A stretch of 64,000 nucleotides of DNA, taken from NCBI GenBank assembly GCA_951640165.1, contig OX621250.1, positions 11,557,501-11,621,500 on the forward strand. Direction: 5' to 3'. Shown piece by piece: positions 11,487-23,400 of this stretch (position 1 is its first letter; each line of letters starts with the position of its first letter). The notes under the pieces were generated by a model, which saw only the letters and a program-made list of their open reading frames with translations, had not been told where the DNA came from and did not search any database. The position numbers and the translations under genes are program-made. Origin of the DNA: Pseudoips prasinana. Lineage: Eukaryota; Arthropoda; Insecta; Lepidoptera; Nolidae.

Positions 11487-14400
11487 CTAACGGCTGTCGC
11501 CGCCACCCCGACGCCTCCTCCGCCTATCCGGATCTCCTCCGCCAGCGGGATCGGCTCGTTCCCGATCCCGTTCGGCAGCCTCCTTCTGCAGCAAAACTGC
11601 CTCGCAGAAGGCGACCACGGCGTCCCATTTGGTGGAGTCGCCAGCCAGCATCGCATTCACGACTGCTGGCGGCGAAAGATCCCGTCCGATCTCAGCGACC
11701 AGGACTCGTCTCTCGGCCTCCCAGGCCGGGCAATCCTCGAGCGTATGCTGGGCAGAGTCCAGGTCGCTCCCGCAATGGTGACAGTGTGTCGTCACTTCTC
11801 GGTGGATCCGGCACAGATACTCACCGAAACACCCGTGTCCGGTGAGTATCTGAGTCAGTCTGTAGGTGACGCAACCGCCCTTCCTTCCCACCCAGGCCTC
11901 GAGGTGAGGCAGGATAGCACCGACGGCACGTTGGCGCGCGTTCAGCCGCAACTCAAGCCTTGCGCGCCACTGTGTTAGTACGCGCCGGTGTGCATCCCGC
12001 CTATAGGCAACGAGCGTCTGCTCTGGCGCCGCACCGCTCTCCCGGCGGACGCGGATCTCGGTGGAAACCGTCGCGTCGACTGCCGCCAGGAGATCAAACG
12101 GCGGGAGGCAAGCCAGGAGTGTCGCCGCCTCAAAGGATACCGTCCGGTATCCTGGTGCGATCCGTATGGCCACCACACGCTGCAGGCTGTTCAGGATAGC
12201 TCTGCAGCGGGAGGCGCCCGTCAGGCGTTCAGACCAGACGGGCGCCCCATAAAGGACCATGGATCGCACGACACCTCCGTAGAGGTGGCGAACTTCTTCC
12301 CTGGGACCCCCGAGGTTCGGCAAAAGCCGGTGTAACGCTCCGGTTACCCGGCGCACTCGGGGGGCCAGACGCTCGAAGTGCTCCTCGAAGCCCCATTGGC
12401 TGTCTAGGGTGAGGCCCAGGTACTTCATGTACCGCCCCACCCTGACCTCTGCGTCACCTACACGCATCGACGTACTGGGTGGTTCCTCCCTACGGCGTAA
12501 GCCATGGAACCATAGCGCCTCGGTCTTGTGAGGCGCTACCCGAAGGCCCAGTCTCGTTATGGCCGCGACGACACACGCGAAACTTAGTTCGGCGAGCCGT
12601 ACCGCCCGCTGGAAACTTACCTCCCGGGCTATGACGAGCGTGTCGTCCGCATAGCAGACGACGCTCACCCCGGGAGGGAGGTTTATCCGCAGGACCGCAT
12701 CGTACGCGAGGCTCCATAGCAGAGGTCCCAACACGGACCCCTGAGGAACCCCGCAGGAGAGCTCCCTCTGGATCTCAATCCCGTTCCGACCGACGAATTT
12801 AATCGTCCTGTCGCGCAAATATGCCCCGACTATACCACGGAGATAGGGAGGCACGTTATGATGGACCAGTGCCTCCCGTATCGCCCGCCAGGGGACGGAG
12901 TTGAAGGCGTTGACGATGTCTAAGCTCACCGCCAACGCCACCCCCCCCGCCCGAACGGCGGGCTCCGACAGGGCGCGGACGCGGTTGATCGCGTCCAGCG
13001 TCGAACGTCCCTGCCGGAATCCGAACTGGCTGTCCGATAAGTCGGGGCCAACGCGCGACAGATGCTCGCTGAGACGGGCGGCTATGACACGCTCAAAGAG
13101 CTTGCCCGCCTCGTCCAGCAAGCAGATTGGTCGGAACGCCAAGGGGAATCGGCGGTCCTGCCCGGCTTCTGCAAAAGCACCAGCCTTGCCTCTTTCCAGC
13201 AGGTGGGGAACACGGCACTACGAAGGCAGCTGGTGAACAGTTGCCTCATCCGGTCCCCCAGGACTGCCAGGGCGCAAACCCACGCCCTGCCCGGTATCCC
13301 ATCCGGGCCAGGGGCGGTATTTCGGGCCGCAAGTCGCCGTACTGCTCGGTCCAGCTCCCCCTCCGTCACTTCCAACTGGTCGTCCCAACCATGGTACGAC
13401 GGTGACGGAGGGTCCGAGGGACTGTCCTGGACCCTAGGGAAGAGGGTGTCCACCACCCTCCTCAGGAAATCCGGGTCCAGGGTACTCGTCAACGGAGGGA
13501 CCCACGGTCTGAGCTTGCCCAGTACCATTTTGTAGGGGCGCCCCCATGGGTCCCTATCCAGTCCCTCGATGAGCTCGATCCAGGACCGAACTTTGGCTTC
13601 CGCTATCGCGATGGATAGCGCCTTCACGGCGACTCGGTACGCCCTGTGCGCTCCGGCAGCCTCTTCGGCATTGGCTCGCCTCCTCCGACGGGTCCGCTGG
13701 TGTCGGCGACGCGCTGCGACATACTCCGAACGGAGTCGCGCGATTTCGGCCGACCACCAATACTGCGAGCCTCGTCTGTCACCCGGACGGATCCGGGGCA
13801 TCGACGTGTCGCAGATGCGAGACATGATGCCCCGGAACCAGCCCGCTTGCGAATTGGGATCGGACGGGATCCTCTCTCCACCCTCACTCACCCCCCAGGC
13901 GATGGTGACGGCGGCAGCCGTCAACATGTCGCGGTCCAAGCGGCGTAGGCACCAGCGCCGCGGTGGGTCAACACTACTGCAGTCAGGGCCGCCTCGGGGC
14001 GGACGGAAGGCCACGCTGAAGAGTATGTGTCGGTGATCCGTCAGCGTGGCAATTTCCTCCGCAACTCGCCACCCCGAGACCAGGTGCATGGCCGAGGGAG
14101 TCGCCCACGTCAAGTCGACGATCGACTCCCCCTGCCACCGCACACAGGTGCTGACTGAACCCTGATTTAAAAGACGGAGGTCCAGTCCGGCGGCCCATTC
14201 CAGTAGTGACTCCCCTCGAACGTCGTCCCGGGCATCGCCCTACACACTAGAGTGGGCGTTAAAATCGCCCAGGACGAGTACCGGACGGGACTGGTAAGAG
14301 CTAATATGGCTCGTTAGCCCGTCCAAGTACGCCTCAAAATTTGCGAGGCCGCAATTCGGGGAGATGTAGCAGCCCACCACGACTGCTGGTCCCCACTCCA

Positions 14401-14640
14401 CGACGACGAATCCGGGCCCTTTGGCCAGGAGTGCACAATGGGGGTCGCGTTCCCCCCCTGCCCAATAAATGGCGACGAGGCCCCCATCCGCCCCGAACCA
14501 ACGAGGGTGGTCGGGAACAAAGTGAGGCTCCGCCACTATCGCTAGGGCAACCGAACGCTCAGCAATCGACTGCGCAAGAAGAGCTTGCGCAGCGATGCAG
14601 TGGTTCAAGTTGCCCTGCAAAATAAGTTGGGGGGGAAAGA
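11487..14640 (-). pseudogene. R1-clade ORF2: APE endonuclease, reverse transcriptase, zinc finger (broken)
   Basis: ORF2 encodes an apurinic-type endonuclease (conserved GDFN near 14255), a reverse transcriptase and a C-terminal zinc knuckle. RT landmarks are FRPICLLDEAGKLFE, QFGFRQGRST, GVPQGSVLGPLLWSLAYD and CYADD. The C-terminal CHHC...H...C motif lies near 11740-11790. Two defects are visible: an in-frame TAG at 14240-14242, just after GDFNAHS, with the same frame continuing beyond it; and a one-base frame change near 13140, between the WKEARLVLLQKPGR and FRPIC motifs. Either inactivates the protein unless it is a sequencing error. Its start is uncertain, close behind ORF1. The many plus-strand frames here are shadows of its GC-rich codons. 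Confidence 0.85.
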
Positions 14641-14644
14641 ATTT

Positions 14645-16528
14645 TTACACCTCCATGGACACCCCACCGGGGCCAGAGCCCGGATCGTTGGACCGCGACG
14701 ATGTAGGAGCGGACGTGGCAGGACGTCCCGCTCCCTTCCTTTTAGGTGGCGTGCACCTACCGCTGCCCAGGCGATGGTTTGCCGGCCTGCCAAGGTCAGC
14801 ACACACTACGCAGTGAGGGGCGCGCGCCGTGCATTCCTTCGCCTTGTGGCCCTGTTGGCCACAGACGAAGCACGACGCGCTCCGGTCGCACCCTGTGCAC
14901 CGAGCCCTGACGTGCCCCTTCTCCAGGCAGCGGTAGCACTGGAGAGCTCTGGGTGGAAGCGCCACCACCCGGACCGACATCCAGCCCACTAGCACCCAAC
15001 CGATTCCCGCTAATTTGCGGGCGGCCACTAGTGGGCACCGAACCCACACCGAACCTAAGCCCGACGGGGAGAACCGAATTTCGCCGACCTTTACGTCGGC
15101 GACGGCGCATCCACCCGCCGTGGCTAAAGTTTCAGCCACTTCGGTTGGGTCGGCGGAGTCGTCCAGGTCCATCACCCGGAGCTCTCCCATTGCCACTGGG
15201 TGCGCCACCACCGCACCCGTCTCGGCCAAGGCTTCTCTAAGCCGATTAAGGCGGGCAGCCTTGGCCCTGGGCTTACGGCCCACCACCTGGGCCCATGTGC
15301 CCTCAGTGGGTGGCGGTGGCGCTGACCGCACCGGCATCGCCGCATGCCTAGCCGCAGCGGCCTCTGCGGCGGCAGCCCGTCTCCGTTGCCGGCTACCCCG
15401 CTTCGCGGTGGGCGGCACCTGGGGCGGCGCTCCACTCCCAGCGAGCGGTGGGCGGATAGCCCTGCCCGGGAAGATCTCCGCCATGACTTCCTGACGCATC
15501 TGGACCAGACGTTGGTCCCAGATGCGCCCCATCTCTCGCATTTTGCGGTCCAAAATGGCCTCAAATTTGTCTTGTGGCGAACCGTGGTCTTCCCGGGCAG
15601 GTACAGCAGGAAGAGCATCCAGATTGCTCCTCCGAGACGTCGAGGCCGGTTGCAGTGACGCTGGAGTGCAAACGACCGGTGCCGGTGGCGGAGACGACGT
15701 CAACGACGGCGGCGACGGCGGTGGCAACCGCGGAGCAGATGGTGACTGCCGGGATGGCGACGATGGCGGAAAAGCCCCGACCTCTCTCTTGCGAAGCTCC
15801 GCCATCTCTGCTGACATGGCGGCCACACGCGCCTCTAAGGAGGCCAACTGGGAGCGCAGCCGCTGGTTTTCTACCTCCAGCAAACTCCTGTTGGTCCTCC
15901 CATGTAACTCTGCGGCGGCCGCCTGGGCTTTCCGCGCCGCAAGTCGCAGGACCCGGACGAAATTTCCTTTAAGGTTGCGGGATGTGTCCGCAACCTTCTC
16001 CACTGCAGCCAGCGACTCCTGGATGACTGCACCCAGGTTGGCTGTCGGCTGCTGGCGCAGCTCTTCGACAAGATCCTCGACCCGGGGCAGTCGACTCTTA
16101 GTTTTGGTGTTAACTGGACCCTGAGTGGGGTCCAGTATAAAAGACAATTCTACGTCGTCGTCGTCATCATCCTCATTTATTTTGGGGGCCTTGACTGGAC
16201 GCCCACCCTGTCCCGCGGGGTTCCGGCGTTTCCCCCGCGGAGTATCCGCCCGGCTGTCCAGGGACTCCATGGACACCGCGGACCTAACGGAGCTATCGCT
16301 CTCCGTGCCCGCGGCTTCTTCCCTCGACGGTCCCGGTACTGAGGTGGCCGGGCGAGAAAAGGTCCCCCTGACCGTCCCAACTGCCTTCTTCTTAGATGCA
16401 GCCTTTGCTGCCGTCTTCTTTTCTGCTACGGGGTGCACCACACCTGGCACACCCGCTAACTCCTCAGGAGTTAAGGCAGAAACCTTAACTATAGGTTGGG
16501 CATTATTATTTTTGCTATTACAATCCAT
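14645..16528 (-). CDS. R1-clade ORF1, gag-like nucleic-acid-binding protein (627 aa)
   Basis: The protein is uninterrupted from ATG to stop. Its N-terminal 350 residues are low-complexity, rich in Ala, Pro, Ser and basic residues, with an acidic patch (INEDDDDDDVELSF) and a helical region around residues 140-250 that may self-associate. The C-terminal third has CCHC zinc knuckles: CYRCLEKGHVRARC, CFVCGQQGHKAKEC and a third, wider-spaced CVVC...H...C. This is the ORF1 layout of the R1/TRAS/SART clade, whose protein coats element RNA. It ends just before ORF2. Unlike ORF2 it has no lesion. Confidence 0.9.
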   Translation of the reverse strand: MDCNSKNNNAQPIVKVSALTPEELAGVPGVVHPVAEKKTAAKAASKKKAVGTVRGTFSRPATSVPGPSREEAAGTESDSSVRSAVSMESLDSRADTPRGKRRNPAGQGGRPVKAPKINEDDDDDDVELSFILDPTQGPVNTKTKSRLPRVEDLVEELRQQPTANLGAVIQESLAAVEKVADTSRNLKGNFVRVLRLAARKAQAAAAELHGRTNRSLLEVENQRLRSQLASLEARVAAMSAEMAELRKREVGAFPPSSPSRQSPSAPRLPPPSPPSLTSSPPPAPVVCTPASLQPASTSRRSNLDALPAVPAREDHGSPQDKFEAILDRKMREMGRIWDQRLVQMRQEVMAEIFPGRAIRPPLAGSGAPPQVPPTAKRGSRQRRRAAAAEAAAARHAAMPVRSAPPPPTEGTWAQVVGRKPRAKAARLNRLREALAETGAVVAHPVAMGELRVMDLDDSADPTEVAETLATAGGCAVADVKVGEIRFSPSGLGSVWVRCPLVAARKLAGIGWVLVGWMSVRVVALPPRALQCYRCLEKGHVRARCTGCDRSASCFVCGQQGHKAKECTARAPHCVVCADLGRPANHRLGSGRCTPPKRKGAGRPATSAPTSSRSNDPGSGPGGVSMEV

Positions 16529-17251
16529 GAACGCTTCTTAAGTAGCGTTCACCAACCCAATTCCCCACCCTCCACCGAGCCCTCAAAGGGGATGCTTTAC
16601 AAGCACCAGGGATATTGGGCGGTATAGCCATGGGATTATGCCAATCTGCGAGACCTCCAACGCGAACCGATACTGGACAGCCCAACATCCAGCACGGCGC
16701 GCGCCTTCGTCTGCAGACCGACACACGGCGCCAGCCCAGACGCCACCTGCAGATACGCCTACCCATGGCTAGGCTTGACGGCCGTCCGACCGGACGTCGC
16801 AGCCGATTGATCGGGGCCCGGCTAGACCCCGACCTCCCGTGTGAGGGGAAATCCGGACCAAAGAGGCGTGTTGCGGGTGAGGGATAACAACTGCCCGACC
16901 CCTCACCGGCTCAACCTCCAGGACTCCTTCATCCCCCCGTACGGGTCGCCGCGCACGGCACAAACACGCGGGTGGTCGTCGCGGAATTCCGACCATACAT
17001 GGATGATGTATGGAAGGTCCGCCAAGATACGACCACAGGATCTTGGCAGATTCCGCCCCCTCCCCCCCCCTGTATCGGAATATTAGCCACAAGCAGTAAC
17101 CCTTTCACGTGGGACTAATCCCGTTCCGAGAAACGATTACTACCTGCGCCCGGCGTGCACCGTCCCATAAACTTCTGTTCCCACCGAATATGAATATTCG
17201 AATGGGATCAGTAGTCTTGGGCTCGCGAGGAGGTTTTCCGACCTAGCACGC
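16529..17251 (-). other. 5' untranslated region of the R1-clade element
   Basis: GC-rich sequence between ORF1 and the 5' target duplication. It has no long continuous frame in the ORF1 direction with a recognisable domain. It probably holds the element's internal promoter (known for the clade, not visible here). Confidence 0.6.
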
Positions 17252-17354
17252 CACTATAATACACCTAGATGGTAAAACTCCATCGAAGCTGCCAGCCGTT
17301 GCGGTAACTTGGCAAAGAGGACATTGAATAATAACACTTTTATTTTTGTTTCAG

Positions 17355-17438
17355 ATGTCCCTAGTGGAAATCGCTTCAAATTCATCTACATTTGAACAAT
17401 GGGTTCCGAACATTTACAGATTTTGTACACCTCGTTTG
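17355..17438 (+). CDS. RECK: RECK exon: end of first cysteine-knot region
   Basis: The exon is bounded by TTTTGTTTCAG and GTAAGC, phase 0 at both ends, 28 codons. It aligns with the segment before the conserved FC-P-x-L-x-E-x-W-x-C pattern of RECK. It begins with an ATG codon, but the family alignment extends upstream, so I take it as an internal exon. Confidence 0.8.
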
Positions 17439-20400
17439 GTAAGCATCTTTGGAATGACTTATAGAATAATTAAAGACGTTTAAATAATTTTAAAACGAAT
17501 CCACAATATTTATTAAATTATGTTATGGGTCTGGTGGAGGGCGATTATTGTAATACCCAGAGAAACCTTTTAATACCACTCTTCTACTCGCTCGCTATGA
17601 TGTTTATAAAAGGACAACTTTTCATATAATTTGTAACGCATCATTTTTGGTCTCCTCCCAAAATGTTGTTCGTAGTTGGTAAATGCTAGCTTTGCACGCC
17701 ACAGGTCGTGAGTTCGATTCCCACACAGGACAGATATTTCTATGCATGAACATGTCTATTTTTCCTGAGTCTGGGTGTAATTACCTATATAAGTATGTAT
17801 TTATAAAAGAAAAGTAGTATATATAGTATATCAGTTATCTGGTTTCCATAGTATAAGCCCTGCTTAGTTTGGGATCAGTTGACCATGTGTGAATAATGTC
17901 CTAAGATATTATTATTATTCTCTATTCTTCGCCACCACAGCATATCAAGTGTGTTTATCTCTTTCAGTCTTTTTGTTTTAGTATTAATGCTCTTAACCGT
18001 CGATTACATTGGAGAGCAGACTCCAGATGTACGATTAAATATAATTGTAGACATTGGACACTCTACTAGCCTAACGCCTTGATTGATTAATAGCTTTGCT
18101 TTACTTCCCTCATTTTGATTAAGAAAGCGACAAAGGATAAATCTTTTGAAACTAAGACTTATTTGAGCGCTATTATATCCTGAGCTTTCCCTTCCCCGTG
18201 GAAAATTACTTATTGCACATTGCTATAAATAATTTACGACATTTCATAAAATACTCAATTTAAAAATAAATGTGATTCTAATTAGATTTCATAGTATTTT
18301 CAGACAGAGCAGACTAACATATTATTTTAATAGAAAACATGAGTTAAAATTATTTTAAAAGTTTCACTTAATTTCCAAAACTTCATTTAATTTATTTTGA
18401 AACCTAAATATTTTAGACTCTTAGAAACCTTAGAAAAAAATAATGTATTGCGGGGAACCTTACACAACAAAAGACACCCAAATTCAAACCAACCATTTAG
18501 ATAACACGGCTTTCAGGTTCGATCCCCGCACAGAGAAAAGATGTCCTGTGCGGGGATCGAACCTGAAAGCCGTAGCGCTGCGACTACATTACCCATTGCG
18601 CCATACGTGCAACTTAAAAGTTAAAAAAATAAACAATGTTTTAGTATGGAAACTGCACTGTCGCTGGGGCATCAAGGATAGGTCGGTATATCTCAATTAA
18701 CACAACAACTTTTCATGAGTCAACTGAGGAACCAATATAAAAGCACTCAACCAAAGTTGAAGCTAAATTATTAGCACAAGTGAAATCAAGTGCACGATAG
18801 TAGGCGGTAATGCGATACCATTCATTGAGACAATCACAGCTCAACTGAGCATTGTGCACTCTGAAATAAATCTTCATTCTTTTCGTCAATAAACCGCCTA
18901 TCTTATTGTATTGTAATTGGGGTGGTTTAGAATTTCCTGCTCGTACAAAGCAAGCCTGCCTATACCCTCTGCCTGGATATAGAGTTACTTCGAACTACGA
19001 ACAATAGGATATAAGAAGTGAACGACGCAATTTGATTTACAAATGGGTATCAAAGCGTGTATTAAAGCGTGTATCAAATTATAGGTATGCGATGATTTTA
19101 GGCTTTTCTTCTAAAATAATTTTGTCTTCGTTGTTTCAGATTGAGTTTTGGATTTGCATGAATAAGACTATTCAAGGTAAATATGCTGATTTTAAAATGG
19201 GTTGGATTAGAATTGAGTTATTTGCGATGTTTTTGATGATGTCCTATGCAATTTAAGAGCTATATAAATTAATTCTCGAGCAACTAAGACTCATTACAAT
19301 ACAATAATTAAACACAATCAAAGTCACTTCAGGTTTCAAACCAGATGTTTTCAAATATTCGAACTGTAGTCCGAAATATGATTTTATATTACCTATTTAG
19401 GTGATTACTCTGCCTTCTTAACTATGTTGTATTATTTATATCAAAAAGAAAAGACTGATTAGTGCGGAGTATTTTTGATTTTGCTAGATAGTTCAGGAAT
19501 AGATGATAGGTGAAGTTTAACATATAAAACTATTTCAACTTGTAATTTTCCACAAATATACTAATTGAATGAGTTCAAATAGATTTTTGAGCACTTATAT
19601 GTTGTTAACCTCATGCACCGTATTAAAATGTTACAGAAGTGGTATCAGGATCGGGATGGTGGGGACGCGCATGTTGTTCACTGGGGCGACTGACGACCTG
19701 CCGACACGCGTGTGCAATGGCGGCCAATGAGAGCGCGCTCATTAGCTCCGGCGTTTGTCGCAGGTCTGATGAGATCGACTTCTTTGACTGTGTGCAAAGA
19801 CAGGAAGAGGCTCAGCAATGCTGTTGTGAGTACATCTACAAATGACACTGACATTAGATTATCATAATAATAATATTTTGAGACATTATTTTCACACGCC
19901 CAATCTACCCCAAACTAAGAAGAGCTTGTACCTACTATGGAAACCAGGTAACTGATATACTAACTGTACTACTTTTCTTTTGTAAACACGCATTTATATA
20001 GATAATTACACTCAAGCTTAGGACACACAGACATATTCATGCACACAAATATCTGTCCTAGGTGGAAATCGAATCTACGACCAGCGGCCTGCAAGGCAAG
20101 TTTTTACTAACATCGCCTGCCGTCCCGTCGTTATTAAGTCATTTAATTTTTTACCTTCGATTTCTATTGGTATCAGTTTAGAGTTCAATGTGTTACGGTA
20201 AGTTACCAGAATTAAATGAGTCTATCTGCCTAAAAACAAGGTGTCCAGTTTAAGTCGACTTCTGAGGACGTTTGTTATAGAAGTTCCCACGACTATTGGG
20301 CTTAACGTACTCTGGTACGTATTCTTTTACACCCCCAAACAGTAATGCAAGCCTACCTTCTACATGCTGATTGTGTGGGCGTTAGCAGCTGATGGCAATG

Positions 20401-23400
20401 CGCTAACCAAACTTCATGCTTATCGCTGGACTATTGATGTAAATGCAGGATTTCAGAAATGCAACCTTAATAAGTTCAACATTTGGTTAGTCTTCATTAT
20501 TATGTCCGTTGAATGACGTCTACTGTTGGACTGAAGCCGTCCTCAGGCATGTGGAGATATGCCATAAATGGTAGACGGGCCTAGAGACGTTGCAGCATGT
20601 CGGGTAGGTATTACCTCGGGATGATTTCAACGCTTCCCACGGGATGAGATAGGGTGGTGATTTCCTTGCTATCATAACACAAAACGTTCACTGTTGCTCA
20701 ATATCATAGTGCGCTACTAAGTAGTATTAGTAAGATAAAGACCACAAGCCAAGTCTCTTTACTTACCGCTGAAATGTGCCAAAGCTTTTGTAATATGTAT
20801 GGTTTACGCGTTCCTGCAGCGCAGACACAATCGATGGCATGCCACGAAGAATGTCAGAAGACACTGTGGCGACTGGGCCAGTCTCGGGTGGATTTGGAAG
20901 CGAGGACCAACGCACTACAAACGTGTGAAGAGTCGCCAGACCTAACGCGGTGTCTCAGAGATCTGACGGATTCAGTTGTGTCCACGGATACTTTGAAATG
21001 TAAGTATGTACACGAAATTATTACTTGTACAGCGTACTAATTTCTTTTCCAAATACATACATATATAGATAATTACAACCAGATTCAGTTCATGCACACA
21101 AATATCTGTCCTGGGTGGGAATCGACCCCACCGACATTACACATTACATTCTGGGTATTAATTTAGGTTTTGTACATTTTAGCGCTAAAAATTGTGAAAT
21201 TAGTGGGTTTTACACATATTATTATGTAGATCTATAAATCTTTTTGGTATATAGGTAATTTTCCATCTTACTGCAATGTATCAGATATTCTAAGTGACAT
21301 TAAATTACAATTAGATATGCAGTTTTATATTGTTTTGTTATATATTAAAATGTATTAGTGCTGAAACAATAATCAACAAATTCATATTTACTAGGTAGTT
21401 TGATCGCTGTGCAGGATACGGGGATGTGGATACGGGTAATGTTAACTGTAATGAACCAGCGAGAAAAAGGGTAGAAATATCTACTTCCCACTAATATTAT
21501 AAATGCGAAAGTTTGTGAGTATGGATGTATGGATTTTTATTACTCTTTCACGTAACAACTGCGAAACAGATTTTGATGAAACTTTGTATCCGATGAAGCT
21601 TATATATCCGAATAATATTTATTGTATTAACGAGGGTAAAACCGCAGGACCAGCTAGGAAATAATAAGCGTGTAAGGTGTCAATACCATGTTTTATAATT
21701 ATATGTTTTAGTTTTTAAATATTTATTTAAATTTATTTTATTCAGATCTATCATGTTGTCGAGAATCAAACAGACAAGAATGTCAGCCGACATGCGAGAG
21801 AGTGTTGCGGAGTACAGGTGTGTTGCAAGAGATCGTAGAAGCTTTGGATGACGACTGCGGTGCCCCTGCAATACATGACGGTTTCTGGCAGTGTTTCCTC
21901 AAGAAGGACGCACCACCTGAACCTAAGGATTTGATACCGCATGATGTTTCTAAGCTGCATTGTTGTCTAAAGGTGAGACAAATATGTATCTACTATACCA
22001 ACTTTTAACAAATGCGTATCGTATATAAACATTGTTAACAGGTATTAACGCGACTAGCCTTTATTGTTATTTCCCCGCGCCAGTCATCCCGTGACCACGA
22101 TCAATGCAACTTGGTCGAAACGTCGTCGGGAAAATAACAAAAAAGGTTAGTCGCGTTAATACCTGTTGCAATGTTTATATATAATTCTACATACATACAT
22201 AGACCTGCCCCCCAGAGGGGTAGGTAGAGACAACGGACTTCCATTTGTCACGATCCTTGCACACCTCTTTCGCTTCGTTTACTGACATTATACTCTTCAT
22301 ACATGCTCGCCGGTTTAGAGTACTTCTGACCTGACCTTTCTTGAGTACGTCTCCGATTTGATCAGAGAATGTTCTACGAGGTCTTCCCTTCCGGTTGTAC
22401 CATTCACACAGGCCAGGTATATTTCTTTTGTCATTCTTCTTTCATTCATCCTTTCTAAATGGCCAAACCAATAATAATATAATTATGATACGCGAAAGTT
22501 TAAAAGTGTACAATGCGCATTGGTTTATTTGAGCCTGTGTATACACAAGTATACATGTGTGTGTTTATTTTTTTTTAATTAAAAAGACTGTCCATGGATT
22601 TAAAACATCATACAAAATTAGAATATGGAAATGATGTAATAATTTCATAAGTCGTCTCTACCATAGACAAGAGGAGGAGGATAGGCAGTATGCATTTTCT
22701 ACATTAAGACCCTTATGTACCCATTATTTTGTGAATTAAATAGTTTCTGATTTCAGGCAACAACAATAAACTGCCGAAGATTTTGCTTCGAGACTTTCAA
22801 CACGGGCTGGCAATCAAACTGGCAGAGGTTCTACTCGGAGTGTTTGGGCGATCCTCAGGAGGTTGCACTATCACAATGTGTGGAGGAAGGTAGGCAACGT
22901 AACAACAACTAGCCTGTGTTACTTTACTCGCGTTATCCATCGGAAACTGTTTTTTTTCTGGATACATGTTACCTTATTTTCTGCTCTGTCCTGACATAGT
23001 GTGTGCAAAATTTTATAATGGTCGATTTAGTATTAAAAAAAGACAACGCCCGCATTATGGAGATTCATTCCCGAGTCGCGGGGTACTTTACAAACATATC
23101 ATTAATAAAATGTCTGTGTGTCATGCGACTGGGTGTAATTATCTATCTGAGTATGTATTTGCAAAAGAAAAGTAGTACCTATATTTAGTATATCAGCTAT
23201 CGGATTTCCATAGTACAAGCTTAATAAGGGATCAGATGGCCGTGTGTCAATGATCTCCGTGGATATTTATTAATTTATTTATGGGTTACACAACCTGCGC
23301 GGGAATCAAACCTGGGACACAAAGTGGCGAGGCGACTGTCCTAACCGCTAATGTGCCACAGGTGCAGTCAAAACAAAACCGATCATCATAAAATTTTGCA

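Larger units (their letters stand above)
11105..17266 (-). mobile_element. R1-clade non-LTR retrotransposon, near full length, with 15-bp TSD
   Basis: The element proper is 11120-17251, read on the minus strand. CACTATAATACACCT is duplicated exactly at 11105-11119 and 17252-17266. It has a 5' UTR (17251-16529), a gag-like ORF1, an endonuclease/reverse transcriptase ORF2, a 3' UTR (11486-11135) and a poly(A) tail (the T run at 11120-11134). Its GC content is far above the surrounding DNA. The target is an old SINE rather than 28S rDNA or telomeric repeat, so it is an R1-clade member without the classical target specificity. The intact duplication and tail suggest a fairly recent insertion. Confidence 0.9.

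Noticed and set aside
11283..11978. Long plus-strand frames over 11.1-16.6 kb (up to 231 codons)
   Set aside because: They are complementary shadows of the GC-rich minus-strand retrotransposon ORFs; none shows a domain.
17355..17357. ATG at the first base of the first RECK exon as the start codon
   Set aside because: The exon begins directly after a strong acceptor, and family similarity continues upstream of it, so the start lies in a missing exon.
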